From DAOVXM01 sp963746255 (GTDB lineage Bacteria; Chloroflexota; Anaerolineae; Anaerolineales; UBA4823): a stretch of DNA of 64,000 bases. The notes beneath the pieces were generated by a model that was not told the DNA's origin, did no database searches, and saw nothing but the letters and a program-made list of their open reading frames with translations. How positions within the stretch are numbered: the stretch's first letter is position 1; each line of letters begins with the position of its first letter. Where the stretch lies: positions 868,001 through 932,000 of the forward strand of contig CAVVAJ010000009.1 of the NCBI GenBank assembly GCA_963746255.1, in the 5' to 3' direction. The position numbers and the translations under genes are program-made. Below are positions 27,072 through 35,532 of the stretch, piece after piece.

Positions 27072-27950
27072 TCAGCTGACGTTAACCACAATTTTTGCTT
27101 GTTCCCAACCAAACAAGGCTTTTTTGCGAGTTTCACCGTAGCGGTAATTTCCGAACTCACCGTTTTTACGGATGACCCTATGGCAGGGGATGATGATGGG
27201 GATCGGGTTGCTGCCAACCGCATTGCCAACCGCACGGGATGCACGCGGCAAGCCTACTTGGACCGCGATATCCTGGTAGGTGACAATTGCCCCCGGCTGT
27301 ATCCTCAGCAGAGCTTCCCAGATTTTCAGCTGGAAGTTTGTTCCCCGTAAGGTTATTGGCAGTGGTGCTCTAGTTATCTTGCCCTGAAAATGCTCCCATA
27401 ACCGGGTATTCATCTCACCTGTCACGGTCGCACTTTCTACCAGCTCGGCTAGAGGCCACTTCTTTTCGAGCTCGGTAATCGTCTCAGCATGATTATCTTG
27501 GTCAATAAAACTCAATTGGCAAACGCCGCGCTCGGAAATGGCAATCAAGCATTCACCAAACGGCGATGGGTGAATTCCATAAGTGATCCGCATCTCCGCT
27601 CCGCGGTTTTTATATTCCCCAGGGGTCACTGCTTCCCAGGTGACGAGCAGGTCGTGTAACCTGCCTGGACTGGAAAGACCTGTCCGATACGAGGTATCCA
27701 GTACGCTCTCTGATTCCCGCAGCAGCTTTTTCGCGTATTCCTTTGTGATGTGTTGCAGAAAACGTTTTGGACTTATACCCACCCAACGTTGAAATAGCCG
27801 TTGGAAGTGGTATTCACTGAGATGGATGCTGGCCGCGATTTTAGCCAGTGATGGTTGACTAGATGCGTTTTCCTCAATATATTTAATTGCCAAGGCAATT
27901 CGTTGGTAGTCTCGGTTGGCTTGCAGAAAAGCAAGTGATTGTTCATCCAT
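27072..27950 (-). CDS. AraC-type regulator fused to methylated-DNA-protein-cysteine methyltransferase
   Basis: A 292-residue fusion. Residues about 10-105 form an AraC helix-turn-helix pair (SLAKIAASIHLSEYHFQRLF, then a second HTH with SSPGRLHDLLVTWEAVTPGEY). Residues about 110-200 are the ribonuclease-like N-terminal part of the alkyltransferase. Residues 205-285 are the active domain, with PIIIPCHRVIRKNGEFGNY holding the acceptor Cys of P-C-H-R-V. It removes O6-alkyl groups from guanine by suicidal transfer. It lacks the N-terminal zinc Ada domain that senses methylphosphotriesters in E. coli Ada. Chosen start: ATG 27950, with AGGA about 8 nt upstream; the frame is open ten codons further. 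The DMT transporter follows in the same direction. Confidence 0.9.
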   Translation of the reverse strand: MDEQSLAFLQANRDYQRIALAIKYIEENASSQPSLAKIAASIHLSEYHFQRLFQRWVGISPKRFLQHITKEYAKKLLRESESVLDTSYRTGLSSPGRLHDLLVTWEAVTPGEYKNRGAEMRITYGIHPSPFGECLIAISERGVCQLSFIDQDNHAETITELEKKWPLAELVESATVTGEMNTRLWEHFQGKITRAPLPITLRGTNFQLKIWEALLRIQPGAIVTYQDIAVQVGLPRASRAVGNAVGSNPIPIIIPCHRVIRKNGEFGNYRYGETRKKALFGWEQAKIVVNVS

Positions 27951-28374
27951 CCAATATTTCCTTTTACAGTGTCTACTCAATATTCTTGAGCATTGTGGAG
28001 CAAGCTGCTTGAATCATCCATCCTCTTCTAGTATACGTATTTATAGAATTATTGCCACCCGATTCTTGCTATTTTACTTGTGATTTACCACAGGATCAAA
28101 GATGTTGGCGAGACGATGCAATCGCATCTACCCTCGGATGGTTGGCCTGCTTACTGGTGCGGAAGGATCATAGGGGTACAAATACCTGATTAATGCTTGA
28201 TGTGTATTTTCATTAAGCTTCGGCGTATTTTTAAATTATCGAGTAAACTTGCACATTGTGTCATCTTCGAAAACATCAATCTTTTGATGGTAGTATTAGT
28301 GGGGACGCCGCAACATTTATCACCCCACAGCCCTGGCAGGTTCCATGGCTCAACCAAAAAATAGGAGCGAGTAT

Positions 28375-29196
28375 ATGGCCAATCCAAAAACGAATGATGA
28401 TCCAGAAGGGGAGGGGAAAGGTGCAAAGGTGAAGAAACCAACCTTGACCATCAACGTATATTCATGGGGGACATTGATATTCGGAGTCTTGATGCTGTTC
28501 GTCGGTTTGTTGGGCGGATATCTGATGCACCCATATATCCCTCTGGGTTCCAGCAGTTCAGCAGAGGCTGCTGCACCGCTCCCGGACTTTGCAGAGGATA
28601 CCCAACCGGCTGTGGAAAGCCCTGTTGACGCTGCCACTCGCGAAGAGATGATGGATTTCTTGGTGTCCCAGACCCGCCACCTGAAGGGCGACCCCGACGC
28701 ATCAGTGATGGTTCTTGAGTTTAGCGATTTCCAGTGACCGTACTGTGGCAAATTTGCCGCTGACGCGGGGCGTCAGATAGAAGAAGAGTATGTTCAGAAC
28801 GGGGATGTTCAATTTGGTTATTTTCATTTTCCTTTTTTAGGACAGGAATCCCTTTGGGCGGCCGAAGCTAGCGAATGTGCCGCTGACCAGGATGCATTTT
28901 GGGAGTACCATGATTACCTATGGGCAAACCACGGCGGAGAAAATCAAGGTGCATTCAACCAAGAAAACCTTAAAGGGTTCGCCGCTGAGCTGGATCTAGA
29001 TACCACTGCCTTTAATGAATGCCTTGACTCAGGCAAGTATACGGAACAAATTCAAAATGACGCGGAAGTTGCGCGTTCCATTGGTGTCACAAGCACGCCT
29101 GCCTTTATCATCAACGGACAACCAGTTTTGGGAGCCCAGCCATTTGAGGTATTCCAGGAAATAATTGAGAACGAGCTGGCAAGTACGGTTCAGTAA
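28375..29196 (+). CDS. Membrane-anchored DsbA-like thioredoxin-fold protein; TGA at the first active-site Cys (candidate selenoprotein)
   Basis: Read through one internal TGA (28735-28737), this is a 273-residue protein. It has a charged cytoplasmic N-terminus, one membrane helix (about 31-53), a linker, and a DsbA/Thioredoxin_4 domain facing outside. The active site reads EFSDFQ-(TGA)-PYCGKFA, where relatives have CPYC, so residue 121 would be selenocysteine in a U-P-Y-C motif. The frame downstream is intact for 152 codons, with FGYFHFPFLG, a helical insert with AAEASECAADQDAFWEY, and the cis-proline loop GVTSTPAF near 242. AGGAG lies 7 nt before ATG 28375; an ATG ten codons upstream lacks this. 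A SECIS-like hairpin follows the TGA. Family role: oxidation or isomerisation of disulfides in secreted proteins. The alternative is a nonsense mutation or base-call error at the catalytic Cys codon. Confidence 0.75.
28760..28776 (+). promoter_or_regulatory. Candidate bacterial SECIS hairpin
   Basis: CTGACGC-GGG-GCGTCAG forms a perfect 7-bp stem with a 3-nt loop of three G. The stem begins 22 nt, and the loop 29 nt, after the last base of the in-frame TGA at 28735-28737. From memory, bacterial SECIS rules ask for a short stem, a small apical loop with G among its first two bases, and a loop roughly 16-37 nt after UGA. This hairpin meets all three. It lies in coding sequence, as bacterial SECIS elements do. 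A 12-nt palindrome, GGCAAATTTGCC, occupies 28747-28758 between the TGA and the hairpin. Confidence 0.55.
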
Positions 29197-29237
29197 AGGT
29201 AAGAGTTAGAACGCAGTTTAGAACATAGACCACAAAA

Positions 29238-29274
29238 AAAGAGATAGCCAACAGTAATTGTTGGCTATCTCTTT
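29238..29274. terminator. Bidirectional intrinsic terminator
   Basis: A 16-bp perfect stem (AAAGAGATAGCCAACA and its complement) with a 5-nt loop lies between the convergent DsbA and L,D-transpeptidase genes. The arms start and end in A and T runs, so it can end transcription from both sides. Confidence 0.85.
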
Positions 29275-29325
29275 CGCATTAAATTCTCTAACTCTGCTTT
29301 ACTCTCTGTTCAGTAGACATACAGT

Positions 29326-30417
29326 TTAGGATTCTACGATTTCGATTGGTGTGCCTCCTGGTAGCGGCACTGTCACGTCACCAGGATCATAAGCCACATG
29401 TGGTTGGGTCCAGCGGAAAATCCATTTCGCATCCTTGGGCTGCGCATTGACGCAGCCTCTTGACATTGGGACACCGAAATTGTTATGCCAGAATGTCGAG
29501 TGGATTGCCACACCACTCCCGATGAACAACGATGTCCATCCGATACCAGGTAGATCCCAACCGCCTCCCGTTGTGTCGCCGCTCATGTGCAGCGAGATCA
29601 TTTTTCTCCAAATTGGGTGCTCGCCGCCGGGTGTCGCCCAGGCATCTACTCGCTCACCAACTGCATTGTAGAGCGCTCCGGTCGATATCCTGGTGAAGTA
29701 TACCTCTTGGTTGCCTTCAAAACAGGATAACGTTTGGTAAGGGACGTTAACGACGATCCGTTTGTCTCCCACCTCAGGGTTAATTGGGGTGATCTCATCT
29801 TCCGTTATCTGTCTGAACGCCTCAGCTTTTGCCCAGAAAATATCACCGTAACCAAACTTCTCATTAACCCGGTACCAGGTATCTCCATCCTCGCCGGTTT
29901 TAATCTGGTCGACCCAAACGATCTGTGAGTAGTAGAGACGTGGGTAGGGACCGTTCGCTAAACGATATTCGAGCCAGGGGGCCCGAGCTGGCGGGTTATC
30001 CAAGACCAAATCTACGTACGGGACACTCACTTCTGCCCACATCCCCTCGCCAAGGCTCGTCATTGGCAGGGTCGCCACTGGTATTGTGGGCTGGTTCTTC
30101 ACCATTTGGACATGCGGCGACCATAGGTAGCCTTCGGGAGTCTCCACCCAGCGCTGGCTGATGTCAATCGGATATGAGCCCACGACCTCCCGCAGCCACG
30201 GTAGTATCTCGTCTTCTTGCAAGGCACGTATGCTGTTGCTAGATATATCTGGGCGAGTTTTTAATTCTGTTCCCCACCAAACCACACGCGCCAGGCGCTC
30301 ATATTGGTTGTAATCATTCTGCGCGAGAACACGGCCCCAAGATGGAAGGTTTAAACCCCCGACGCTCACAAGGGCGAGTTTTATGAAATCTCTTCTTGAA
30401 ATTTTGGACCCACGCAT
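29326..30417 (-). CDS. L,D-transpeptidase (YkuD domain) with Tat-type signal
   Basis: A 363-residue exported protein. The N-terminus MRGSKISRRDFIKLALVSV has the twin-arginine motif S-R-R-D-F-I-K followed by a hydrophobic stretch, so export by the Tat route is likely. The middle (about 45-215) is beta-rich and probably contains SH3-like wall-binding repeats. The C-terminal YkuD domain carries IHSTFWHNNFGVPMSRGCVN, with the conserved HxxxxxxxG and SRGC[VI]N catalytic Cys motif. Such enzymes make 3-3 cross-links in peptidoglycan or attach proteins to it. GTG at 30423 is an alternative start two codons upstream. It is convergent with the DsbA-like gene and has a paralogue at 33042. Confidence 0.9.
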   Translation of the reverse strand: MRGSKISRRDFIKLALVSVGGLNLPSWGRVLAQNDYNQYERLARVVWWGTELKTRPDISSNSIRALQEDEILPWLREVVGSYPIDISQRWVETPEGYLWSPHVQMVKNQPTIPVATLPMTSLGEGMWAEVSVPYVDLVLDNPPARAPWLEYRLANGPYPRLYYSQIVWVDQIKTGEDGDTWYRVNEKFGYGDIFWAKAEAFRQITEDEITPINPEVGDKRIVVNVPYQTLSCFEGNQEVYFTRISTGALYNAVGERVDAWATPGGEHPIWRKMISLHMSGDTTGGGWDLPGIGWTSLFIGSGVAIHSTFWHNNFGVPMSRGCVNAQPKDAKWIFRWTQPHVAYDPGDVTVPLPGGTPIEIVES

Positions 30418-30680
30418 AATCACACTTCTTATAACATCGATGCCATGCTTATACCATCAATTTTTGGTGATAAAGATGATAACTCACTTAATGGTTCGAA
30501 ATTTCTGGGACTGGACTCATGCTATTTAAGAGTTGGGCACGCTTGAAATGTGCCCCAACAAACCAATGCTTTGGCTGGATTCTTTTATTGGATCGTTGAA
30601 GGATTGAACTATGCGGATAATATAGCAGGTAAATTTGTGTTGTTGGTGGATATTTTGGTGCCGACGAGTATCAGGATGTT

Positions 30681-32681
30681 CTATTCATCAAGATTTGCGG
30701 CGATGAGCTCGGCGATATCCATGACATCGATATCACTTTCTGCATCCTTCGCTGCGTCACTGAGCATGATTAGGCAGAAAGGACATCCAACAGCCAGTGT
30801 ATCAGCACCGGTAGCAGCGGCCTCGTTAAATCGGGCGTGATTCACTCGTTGGTCGCCTTCTTGTTCTTCTTTCCACATCTGGGCACCACCTGCGCCACAG
30901 CAGAAGGACTTGTGTTTCGTATAAGGCATTTCTAATAATTTACTGCTGGCTGCTTGGAGAACTTGCCTTGGTGCCTCAATGATGTCATTCTGCCGGCCAA
31001 GGTAGCACGGATCGTGGAATGTCAGCAGCTCTTCATCACGCTTTGCGACAGTGATTTGCTTGGTATTGACTAGTTCATCGATGAGCTGTGAGTGATGGAC
31101 GACTTCATAATACCCACCAAATGCCGGATACTCATTCTTCAGGGTATGCAGGCAGTGCGGACAGGTAGTTACGATTCGTTTTGGGGCTATCTCATTGAGC
31201 ATTTCGACATTCGCGGTCGCAAGTTCGTTGAAGAGGTACTCATTTCCAGCCCGTCTCGCTGAATCGCCAGTGCACTGTTCCAGCTCACCCAGCACCGCGT
31301 AGTTAGTCCCACTCTGGTTTAAGATTTTGGCGAATGCCTGGGCGGTTTTCTGTGCCAATGCATCGGTAGCCGGTGCACAGCCAACCCACCATAATACTTC
31401 CGCTCCAGGATTTTCAGCAATGGTTGGGACTTCCAATCCCTGTGCCCATTTCAGCCGCTCTGCAGGTGGGATACTCCAGGGATTAAACGTCCGCTCCATG
31501 CCTCGAAAAGCAGTTTGGAGTTGTTCTGGAAAGTTATTTTCCATCATCACCAGCGCGCGGCGGATATCAATGATATCGTGCATCGGTTCATTTCCCACCG
31601 GACAGATATCGTTGCAGGCACCACAGGCTGTGCATGCCCAAACTGCTTCCGGTGTGATTGCAAACTCAGTTAGTGATTTCTCACTTTGCTGTCCCTTAGC
31701 AAACCTTGCTCCCTCAAAGTTGAGGAAATAGCGTTTATTGATCTCCAGAGCCGCTGGGGAGAGTACTTTTCCGGTGTTGTACGCCGGGCATACTTCCTGG
31801 CACCTGAAGCACATAATACAAGCATAAGCATCCATCACCTGTTCCCATCCCAGGTCCTCAATGTGGGTTGCGCCGAATTGTTCTATATTCTCATCATCAA
31901 AGTCCAGACGGTCTAGGGCTCCAGGTGATAACCGGTTTGGTTTAAGTAAGAAGTTCAGCGGCGCGACGAGCAGGTGCAGGTGTTTCGAATAGATAAAGTA
32001 GGGGATAAAGGCTAGGATAGAGCCGATCGCGAGCCAGAATGCGACATGGATACCCATATCGAGGCTGGTTGATCCGAAGCCCCGCCATAGACCAGCCGCA
32101 CTGGTGGCGAAGGGCTGCCAGATATCGCCTCCATTTTTAGCTATCGCCAAGCTTGCTCCGAGATACCGGGCACCGACATGCAGCAGAATGAAGCCACCCA
32201 CGATCGCGGAATCTCTCCTGATCCCTTGGCGTGCTTTTGAGTGCAGCAGGATATCCGCGCGTGTATTTAGGGTTTTTGGTTTGAGGATGAACCGGCGTAT
32301 GAGCAGCAGAACCATGCCGGTTAGGACGCCAACAGTGAAAAGGTCCGCGATTAGGCGGTATATATCTCCAATGGTACCTGGGATGTGGAATCCTTGGATT
32401 AACCCATCGAGAATATCAAAGAGATTGACGAGCAAGAAGAAGATGAATCCCCACGCCACAAAACCATGAAACAGACTCGGCCAAAATCTTAAGCGAAATA
32501 CCGGTTGCAGGGAGACAGTTTTCAGGATGACCTTTGCTAGGCGATCAACAGCGATCCCCCAATCTACTTCTCCCTGGCCTCTGGTGATGATTTTACCAAT
32601 AAGCAAGGCTAGTTTAATCGCCGCGTAGAGTGATCCCAGCAGAGCAAAGACGAAAAGAATTTTTTCTGGGGTCGTTAGCAT
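30681..32681 (-). CDS. HdrD/GlpC-like (Fe-S)-binding membrane oxidoreductase
   Basis: A 666-residue fusion. About residues 1-245 are membrane helices with scattered His, resembling the NarI/HdrE cytochrome b family. Residues about 280-380 hold two 4Fe-4S clusters, CIMCFRCQEVCP and CTACGACNDICPVG. Residues about 420-660 hold two CCG (cysteine-rich) domains: VGCAPATD with CTGDSARR and CPHCLHTLKNEYP, and then HDPCYLGRQ with FCCGAGGAQMW. The layout matches heterodisulfide-reductase-related proteins that shuttle electrons between the quinone pool and a soluble partner, often electron-transfer flavoprotein. No etf or hdrABC gene is next to it here. GGGAG lies 6 nt before the ATG. The 257 bp after its upstream neighbour hold no gene. 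Confidence 0.9.
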   Translation of the reverse strand: MLTTPEKILFVFALLGSLYAAIKLALLIGKIITRGQGEVDWGIAVDRLAKVILKTVSLQPVFRLRFWPSLFHGFVAWGFIFFLLVNLFDILDGLIQGFHIPGTIGDIYRLIADLFTVGVLTGMVLLLIRRFILKPKTLNTRADILLHSKARQGIRRDSAIVGGFILLHVGARYLGASLAIAKNGGDIWQPFATSAAGLWRGFGSTSLDMGIHVAFWLAIGSILAFIPYFIYSKHLHLLVAPLNFLLKPNRLSPGALDRLDFDDENIEQFGATHIEDLGWEQVMDAYACIMCFRCQEVCPAYNTGKVLSPAALEINKRYFLNFEGARFAKGQQSEKSLTEFAITPEAVWACTACGACNDICPVGNEPMHDIIDIRRALVMMENNFPEQLQTAFRGMERTFNPWSIPPAERLKWAQGLEVPTIAENPGAEVLWWVGCAPATDALAQKTAQAFAKILNQSGTNYAVLGELEQCTGDSARRAGNEYLFNELATANVEMLNEIAPKRIVTTCPHCLHTLKNEYPAFGGYYEVVHHSQLIDELVNTKQITVAKRDEELLTFHDPCYLGRQNDIIEAPRQVLQAASSKLLEMPYTKHKSFCCGAGGAQMWKEEQEGDQRVNHARFNEAAATGADTLAVGCPFCLIMLSDAAKDAESDIDVMDIAELIAANLDE

Positions 32682-32900
32682 TCAGTCTCCCAAGTAGGCC
32701 ATGCTCGGGAAAATTTTTTTGGAGAATTCCCCCATCTTTTCCGTGTAAATGAGATCATTGTATCTGGGTGGTGGATCGAGTTTTACGTGCCGTCAAGGTT
32801 GGATGGGATTATACCAAACTGACCGCGGCTATAGGCAATCGCCCCAATGTGCCGGTTTGTCAAACCTGCCAAAATGCTAACTGGCTAGCTGTACTATATT

Positions 32901-32954
32901 TAGTGTTCCATCAGATGCGGGTAGTTTGCAGGAATTGGCCGTTGACGGTGCACT
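32901..32954. repeat. Degenerate single-module palindromic repeat (copy 2)
   Basis: Starts TAGTGTTCCATCAGATG and ends GTTGACGGTGCACT. It is 54 bp long, like the 55-bp copy at 40293. Its ends are inverted repeats with about four mismatches in 13. It lies in the gap between the HdrD-like gene and the second L,D-transpeptidase gene, which otherwise holds no gene. Confidence 0.4.
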
Positions 32955-33041
32955 TTAAAGCTCTGGCAAGGGTAGTATCAGTGCGTAGGGTTGTAAATTT
33001 CCCCATAGACACTGCACTAGTTGGCGAGGAAGAATTGCTGA

Positions 33042-34244
33042 TCATGCTCCACCGGCAGTGTATAGGTCTTCCTCGGCCGGTGTCTGACCTGACGGGTCCC
33101 ATACATAGACCCAGTCACCGATTTCCGCCCAGTCATATATCCAGTGGGAATCGCCGACGGACAGGTTGACACAACCATGCGATTGGGGAAATCCCAGGTT
33201 TGCTCGCCAGTAGGCACCATGCAAAGCACGCGCTTGGTCGAAATACATCGTCCAGGGGACATCCTCAAGGTAATATGCGTCAGAACGATCCACTTCAAAG
33301 GAGCCGCGCATCGGTGTTGAGTCGTGCCTCTCGAAGATTTGGAATAAACCCGGTCTGGTCCAGAAAGGATCGAGCCCGCTGGCGATTAATGTGGCAAAAA
33401 CAAGTTCGTTTTCATCATATACGGCGATTGTCTGCTCATACAAATTGATTTCAATCCATCTATTGCCGTTCACACCTGCTGGAGGCTTGGTATTTGGGAT
33501 CACTCTGGCGACAACATTCTCTGGGAGCCATTCATCAGGTCCTACCAGATACCAAGCAGAGTCCCCAACAGTTGTCTCAGCAAAAACCGGAATGACATCC
33601 CGGTTTTGGAAGATATGCCCCGTATAGTCATCGATTTGGTTTCCGGGTGTTGCTTTCGTCTCAACCGGACCGTTGCTTAGATAGCTCAGGACCCAGCCAA
33701 GGCCGTGATTCGGTGTGCGTGTGAAGGTGATGCCTTGGAACAGCGGCACGGATCCGATGCGGATAACGTCATTGGCTGTCATCCAGCCTCCCGGCTCTAC
33801 CATGTAGAAGCGTTTTCCTTCGACGACTGCTTCTTCTGTGTATGAGATGTAGCTGAAGGGTGAGTTGATGCGGCGTACAGCCTGTTTGCGGTCAGCCTTC
33901 AATGCTGCCTCAATAGACGGGTATACGGGTGCGTTTTCTGTCCTGACCTGTCCATAATAGACATCGGTATAAGTTAAAGAGAAATCGGGATTTGTGATGG
34001 GCAGCGGTGTTAGCGGCAAATCGATGCCATATTCCGCCATTTTTGTGCGGTATGCAGCGGGACCTGCGATAGAACAGTTTCCCATTTCTTGGCGGTATAT
34101 CCCGGGTAGGCATAAGATATCGTCGTCAGGGTAAACAGATTGAATCTGCTGGTCACTACCCTGCGCTGCCTCCACCAGTGCCAGTGGTGCGTAAACGAAC
34201 AATCCGGCCAACAGTATGACAATGACTAATAGTTTTGTATTCAT
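33042..34244 (-). CDS. L,D-transpeptidase (YkuD domain), Sec-exported
   Basis: A 400-residue exported enzyme. The signal peptide MNTKLLVIVILLAGLFVYAP ends near LVEAAQG. A central region of about 190 residues is followed by the YkuD domain (about 270-390) with RWIEINLYEQTIAVYDENEL at its start and LGFPQSHGCVNLSVGDSHW at the active site (S-H-G-C-V-N catalytic Cys). It has no Tat motif, unlike its paralogue at 29326, so the two enzymes would be exported by different routes. Chosen start: ATG 34244. The frame stays open to 34271, where a TTG falls inside the repeat at 34261, so those nine codons are probably not translated. Confidence 0.9.
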   Translation of the reverse strand: MNTKLLVIVILLAGLFVYAPLALVEAAQGSDQQIQSVYPDDDILCLPGIYRQEMGNCSIAGPAAYRTKMAEYGIDLPLTPLPITNPDFSLTYTDVYYGQVRTENAPVYPSIEAALKADRKQAVRRINSPFSYISYTEEAVVEGKRFYMVEPGGWMTANDVIRIGSVPLFQGITFTRTPNHGLGWVLSYLSNGPVETKATPGNQIDDYTGHIFQNRDVIPVFAETTVGDSAWYLVGPDEWLPENVVARVIPNTKPPAGVNGNRWIEINLYEQTIAVYDENELVFATLIASGLDPFWTRPGLFQIFERHDSTPMRGSFEVDRSDAYYLEDVPWTMYFDQARALHGAYWRANLGFPQSHGCVNLSVGDSHWIYDWAEIGDWVYVWDPSGQTPAEEDLYTAGGA

Positions 34245-34260
34245 CTGTGTGTGCTTCTTG

Positions 34261-34373
34261 TACTTTGTCAAGGATGAAAGTTACATTCGATATCCGAGTA
34301 AATACGCCCTTGACAAAGCTTAAATTGTTCCGGCCACCCTATTACTAAACAATCAAATTTGACGGAACACTAG
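34261..34373. repeat. Palindromic repeat copy 3 (two-module form)
   Basis: About 113 bp. Module one runs from CTTTGTCA to TGACAAAG and includes GGATGAAAGT and CGATATCCGAG. Module two runs from GTTCCGGC to GACGGAACACTAG. It matches copy 43325..43445 closely. It lies directly upstream of the L,D-transpeptidase gene, and its left edge touches the possible upstream start codon there. Confidence 0.65.
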
Positions 34374-34561
34374 GTATCTTTAAGTAAGTGTGTCTCGAAG
34401 CGCATTATACCAATGTCAGATTAGAACATTGTGAGTGATCGTCGGGTTAGGTATACTTACCATGGTCATTATTATGGTCTTTGATTTGATCACTTTCGGT
34501 TGATCAGATACCGCAGATCCTTATCGGATAATCAGCTAGGTTGGTTGTAGTCGAATAGCAG

Positions 34562-35449
34562 ATGAATTCAGCGAGTAAATGGCTTCTCGCCTCACGTCCA
34601 AAAACCTTACCTGCAGCAGCCACACCGGTGATCGTCGGCTCAGCAGTAGCATTCTGGCATTATTCCTTTGAATTGCTTCCCGCACTGGTTACGCTCCTGA
34701 CCGCGCTTCTGCTGCAAGTCGGTGCAAACCTAGCTAATGATGTGTTTGATTACTATCGCGGCGTTGATGTTCCCGAAAGGTTAGGTCCTATTCGAGTCAC
34801 CGCGGCAGGGTTGTTATCAGCCCGCCAGGTTGTGATCGCAATGGCGGTCGTGTTCGGAGTAGCGTGTGTTTTGGGGATCTACTTGTTTACAGTTGCCGGT
34901 TGGCCGATATTGGTGATCGGTTTGTCTGCGATCATCGCGGCGCTTGCCTATACCGGTGGACCGTTTCCGTATGGCTACTATGGTTTGGGCGATTTAATGG
35001 TATTTCTTTTCTTCGGTCCAGTGGCCGTGATCGGTACATACTATATTCAAACCAGATCCGTTACCGCTGAAGTGTTCTGGTCTTCGATACCTGTCGGTTT
35101 GATAACGGTCGCGATCTTGGTGGTCAATAATTTGCGCGATATCCGTACTGACGGAGCGACTGGGAAACGTACTCTAGCGGTCCACATGGGGGTTGATGGT
35201 ACCCGAATAGAGTATCTCGTTTGCCTGATCCTCACCTATCTCAGCCTGGTCGGGATGTGGGTGCTATTACAGATGCCGATCTGGATATGTATGGCATTCG
35301 GTACTATTCCGTTTGCTTACAAACTGGTGAAAATGGTGTTTACGCAGACCGGGCGTCCCTTGAACCGCGCGCTGGCAGGTACCGGACAGTTTGATCTGTT
35401 TTTTGGGCTGCTTTTTTCAGCCGGGCTTGTGCTCGATCGCCTTCTCTAA
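34562..35449 (+). CDS. menA: 1,4-dihydroxy-2-naphthoate polyprenyltransferase
   Basis: A 295-residue UbiA-superfamily membrane prenyltransferase that attaches the isoprenoid tail to 1,4-dihydroxy-2-naphthoate in menaquinone synthesis. The first Asp-rich motif is NDVFDYYRGVD, and the second block is NNLRDIRTDGATGKRTLAV, both typical of MenA rather than UbiA or heme O synthase. Eight or nine membrane helices are predicted. LASRPKTLPAAATPVIVGSA is the characteristic N-terminus. The length is normal. No other men genes are near. A strong terminator follows at 35466. Its product is the likely electron acceptor for the NDH-2 in this window. Confidence 0.92.
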   Translation: MNSASKWLLASRPKTLPAAATPVIVGSAVAFWHYSFELLPALVTLLTALLLQVGANLANDVFDYYRGVDVPERLGPIRVTAAGLLSARQVVIAMAVVFGVACVLGIYLFTVAGWPILVIGLSAIIAALAYTGGPFPYGYYGLGDLMVFLFFGPVAVIGTYYIQTRSVTAEVFWSSIPVGLITVAILVVNNLRDIRTDGATGKRTLAVHMGVDGTRIEYLVCLILTYLSLVGMWVLLQMPIWICMAFGTIPFAYKLVKMVFTQTGRPLNRALAGTGQFDLFFGLLFSAGLVLDRLL

Positions 35450-35465
35450 TACTCAACATTTAAAT

Positions 35466-35498
35466 AACAAAGAGAGCGGTCGCGTCGCTCTCTTTGTT
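35466..35498. terminator. Intrinsic terminator between menA and the LysM gene
   Basis: A 13-bp perfect stem (AACAAAGAGAGCG and its complement) with a 7-nt loop, followed by TTTT. It lies between convergent genes and may serve both strands. Confidence 0.85.
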
Positions 35499-35532
35499 TT
35501 GTACAGATAAGACTATTCGTTCTGTATTTGGT

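Noticed and set aside
32768..33169. 133-codon open frame on the plus strand
   Set aside because: It overlaps the L,D-transpeptidase on the other strand and a repeat copy, its composition is unlike a protein, and no motif is present.
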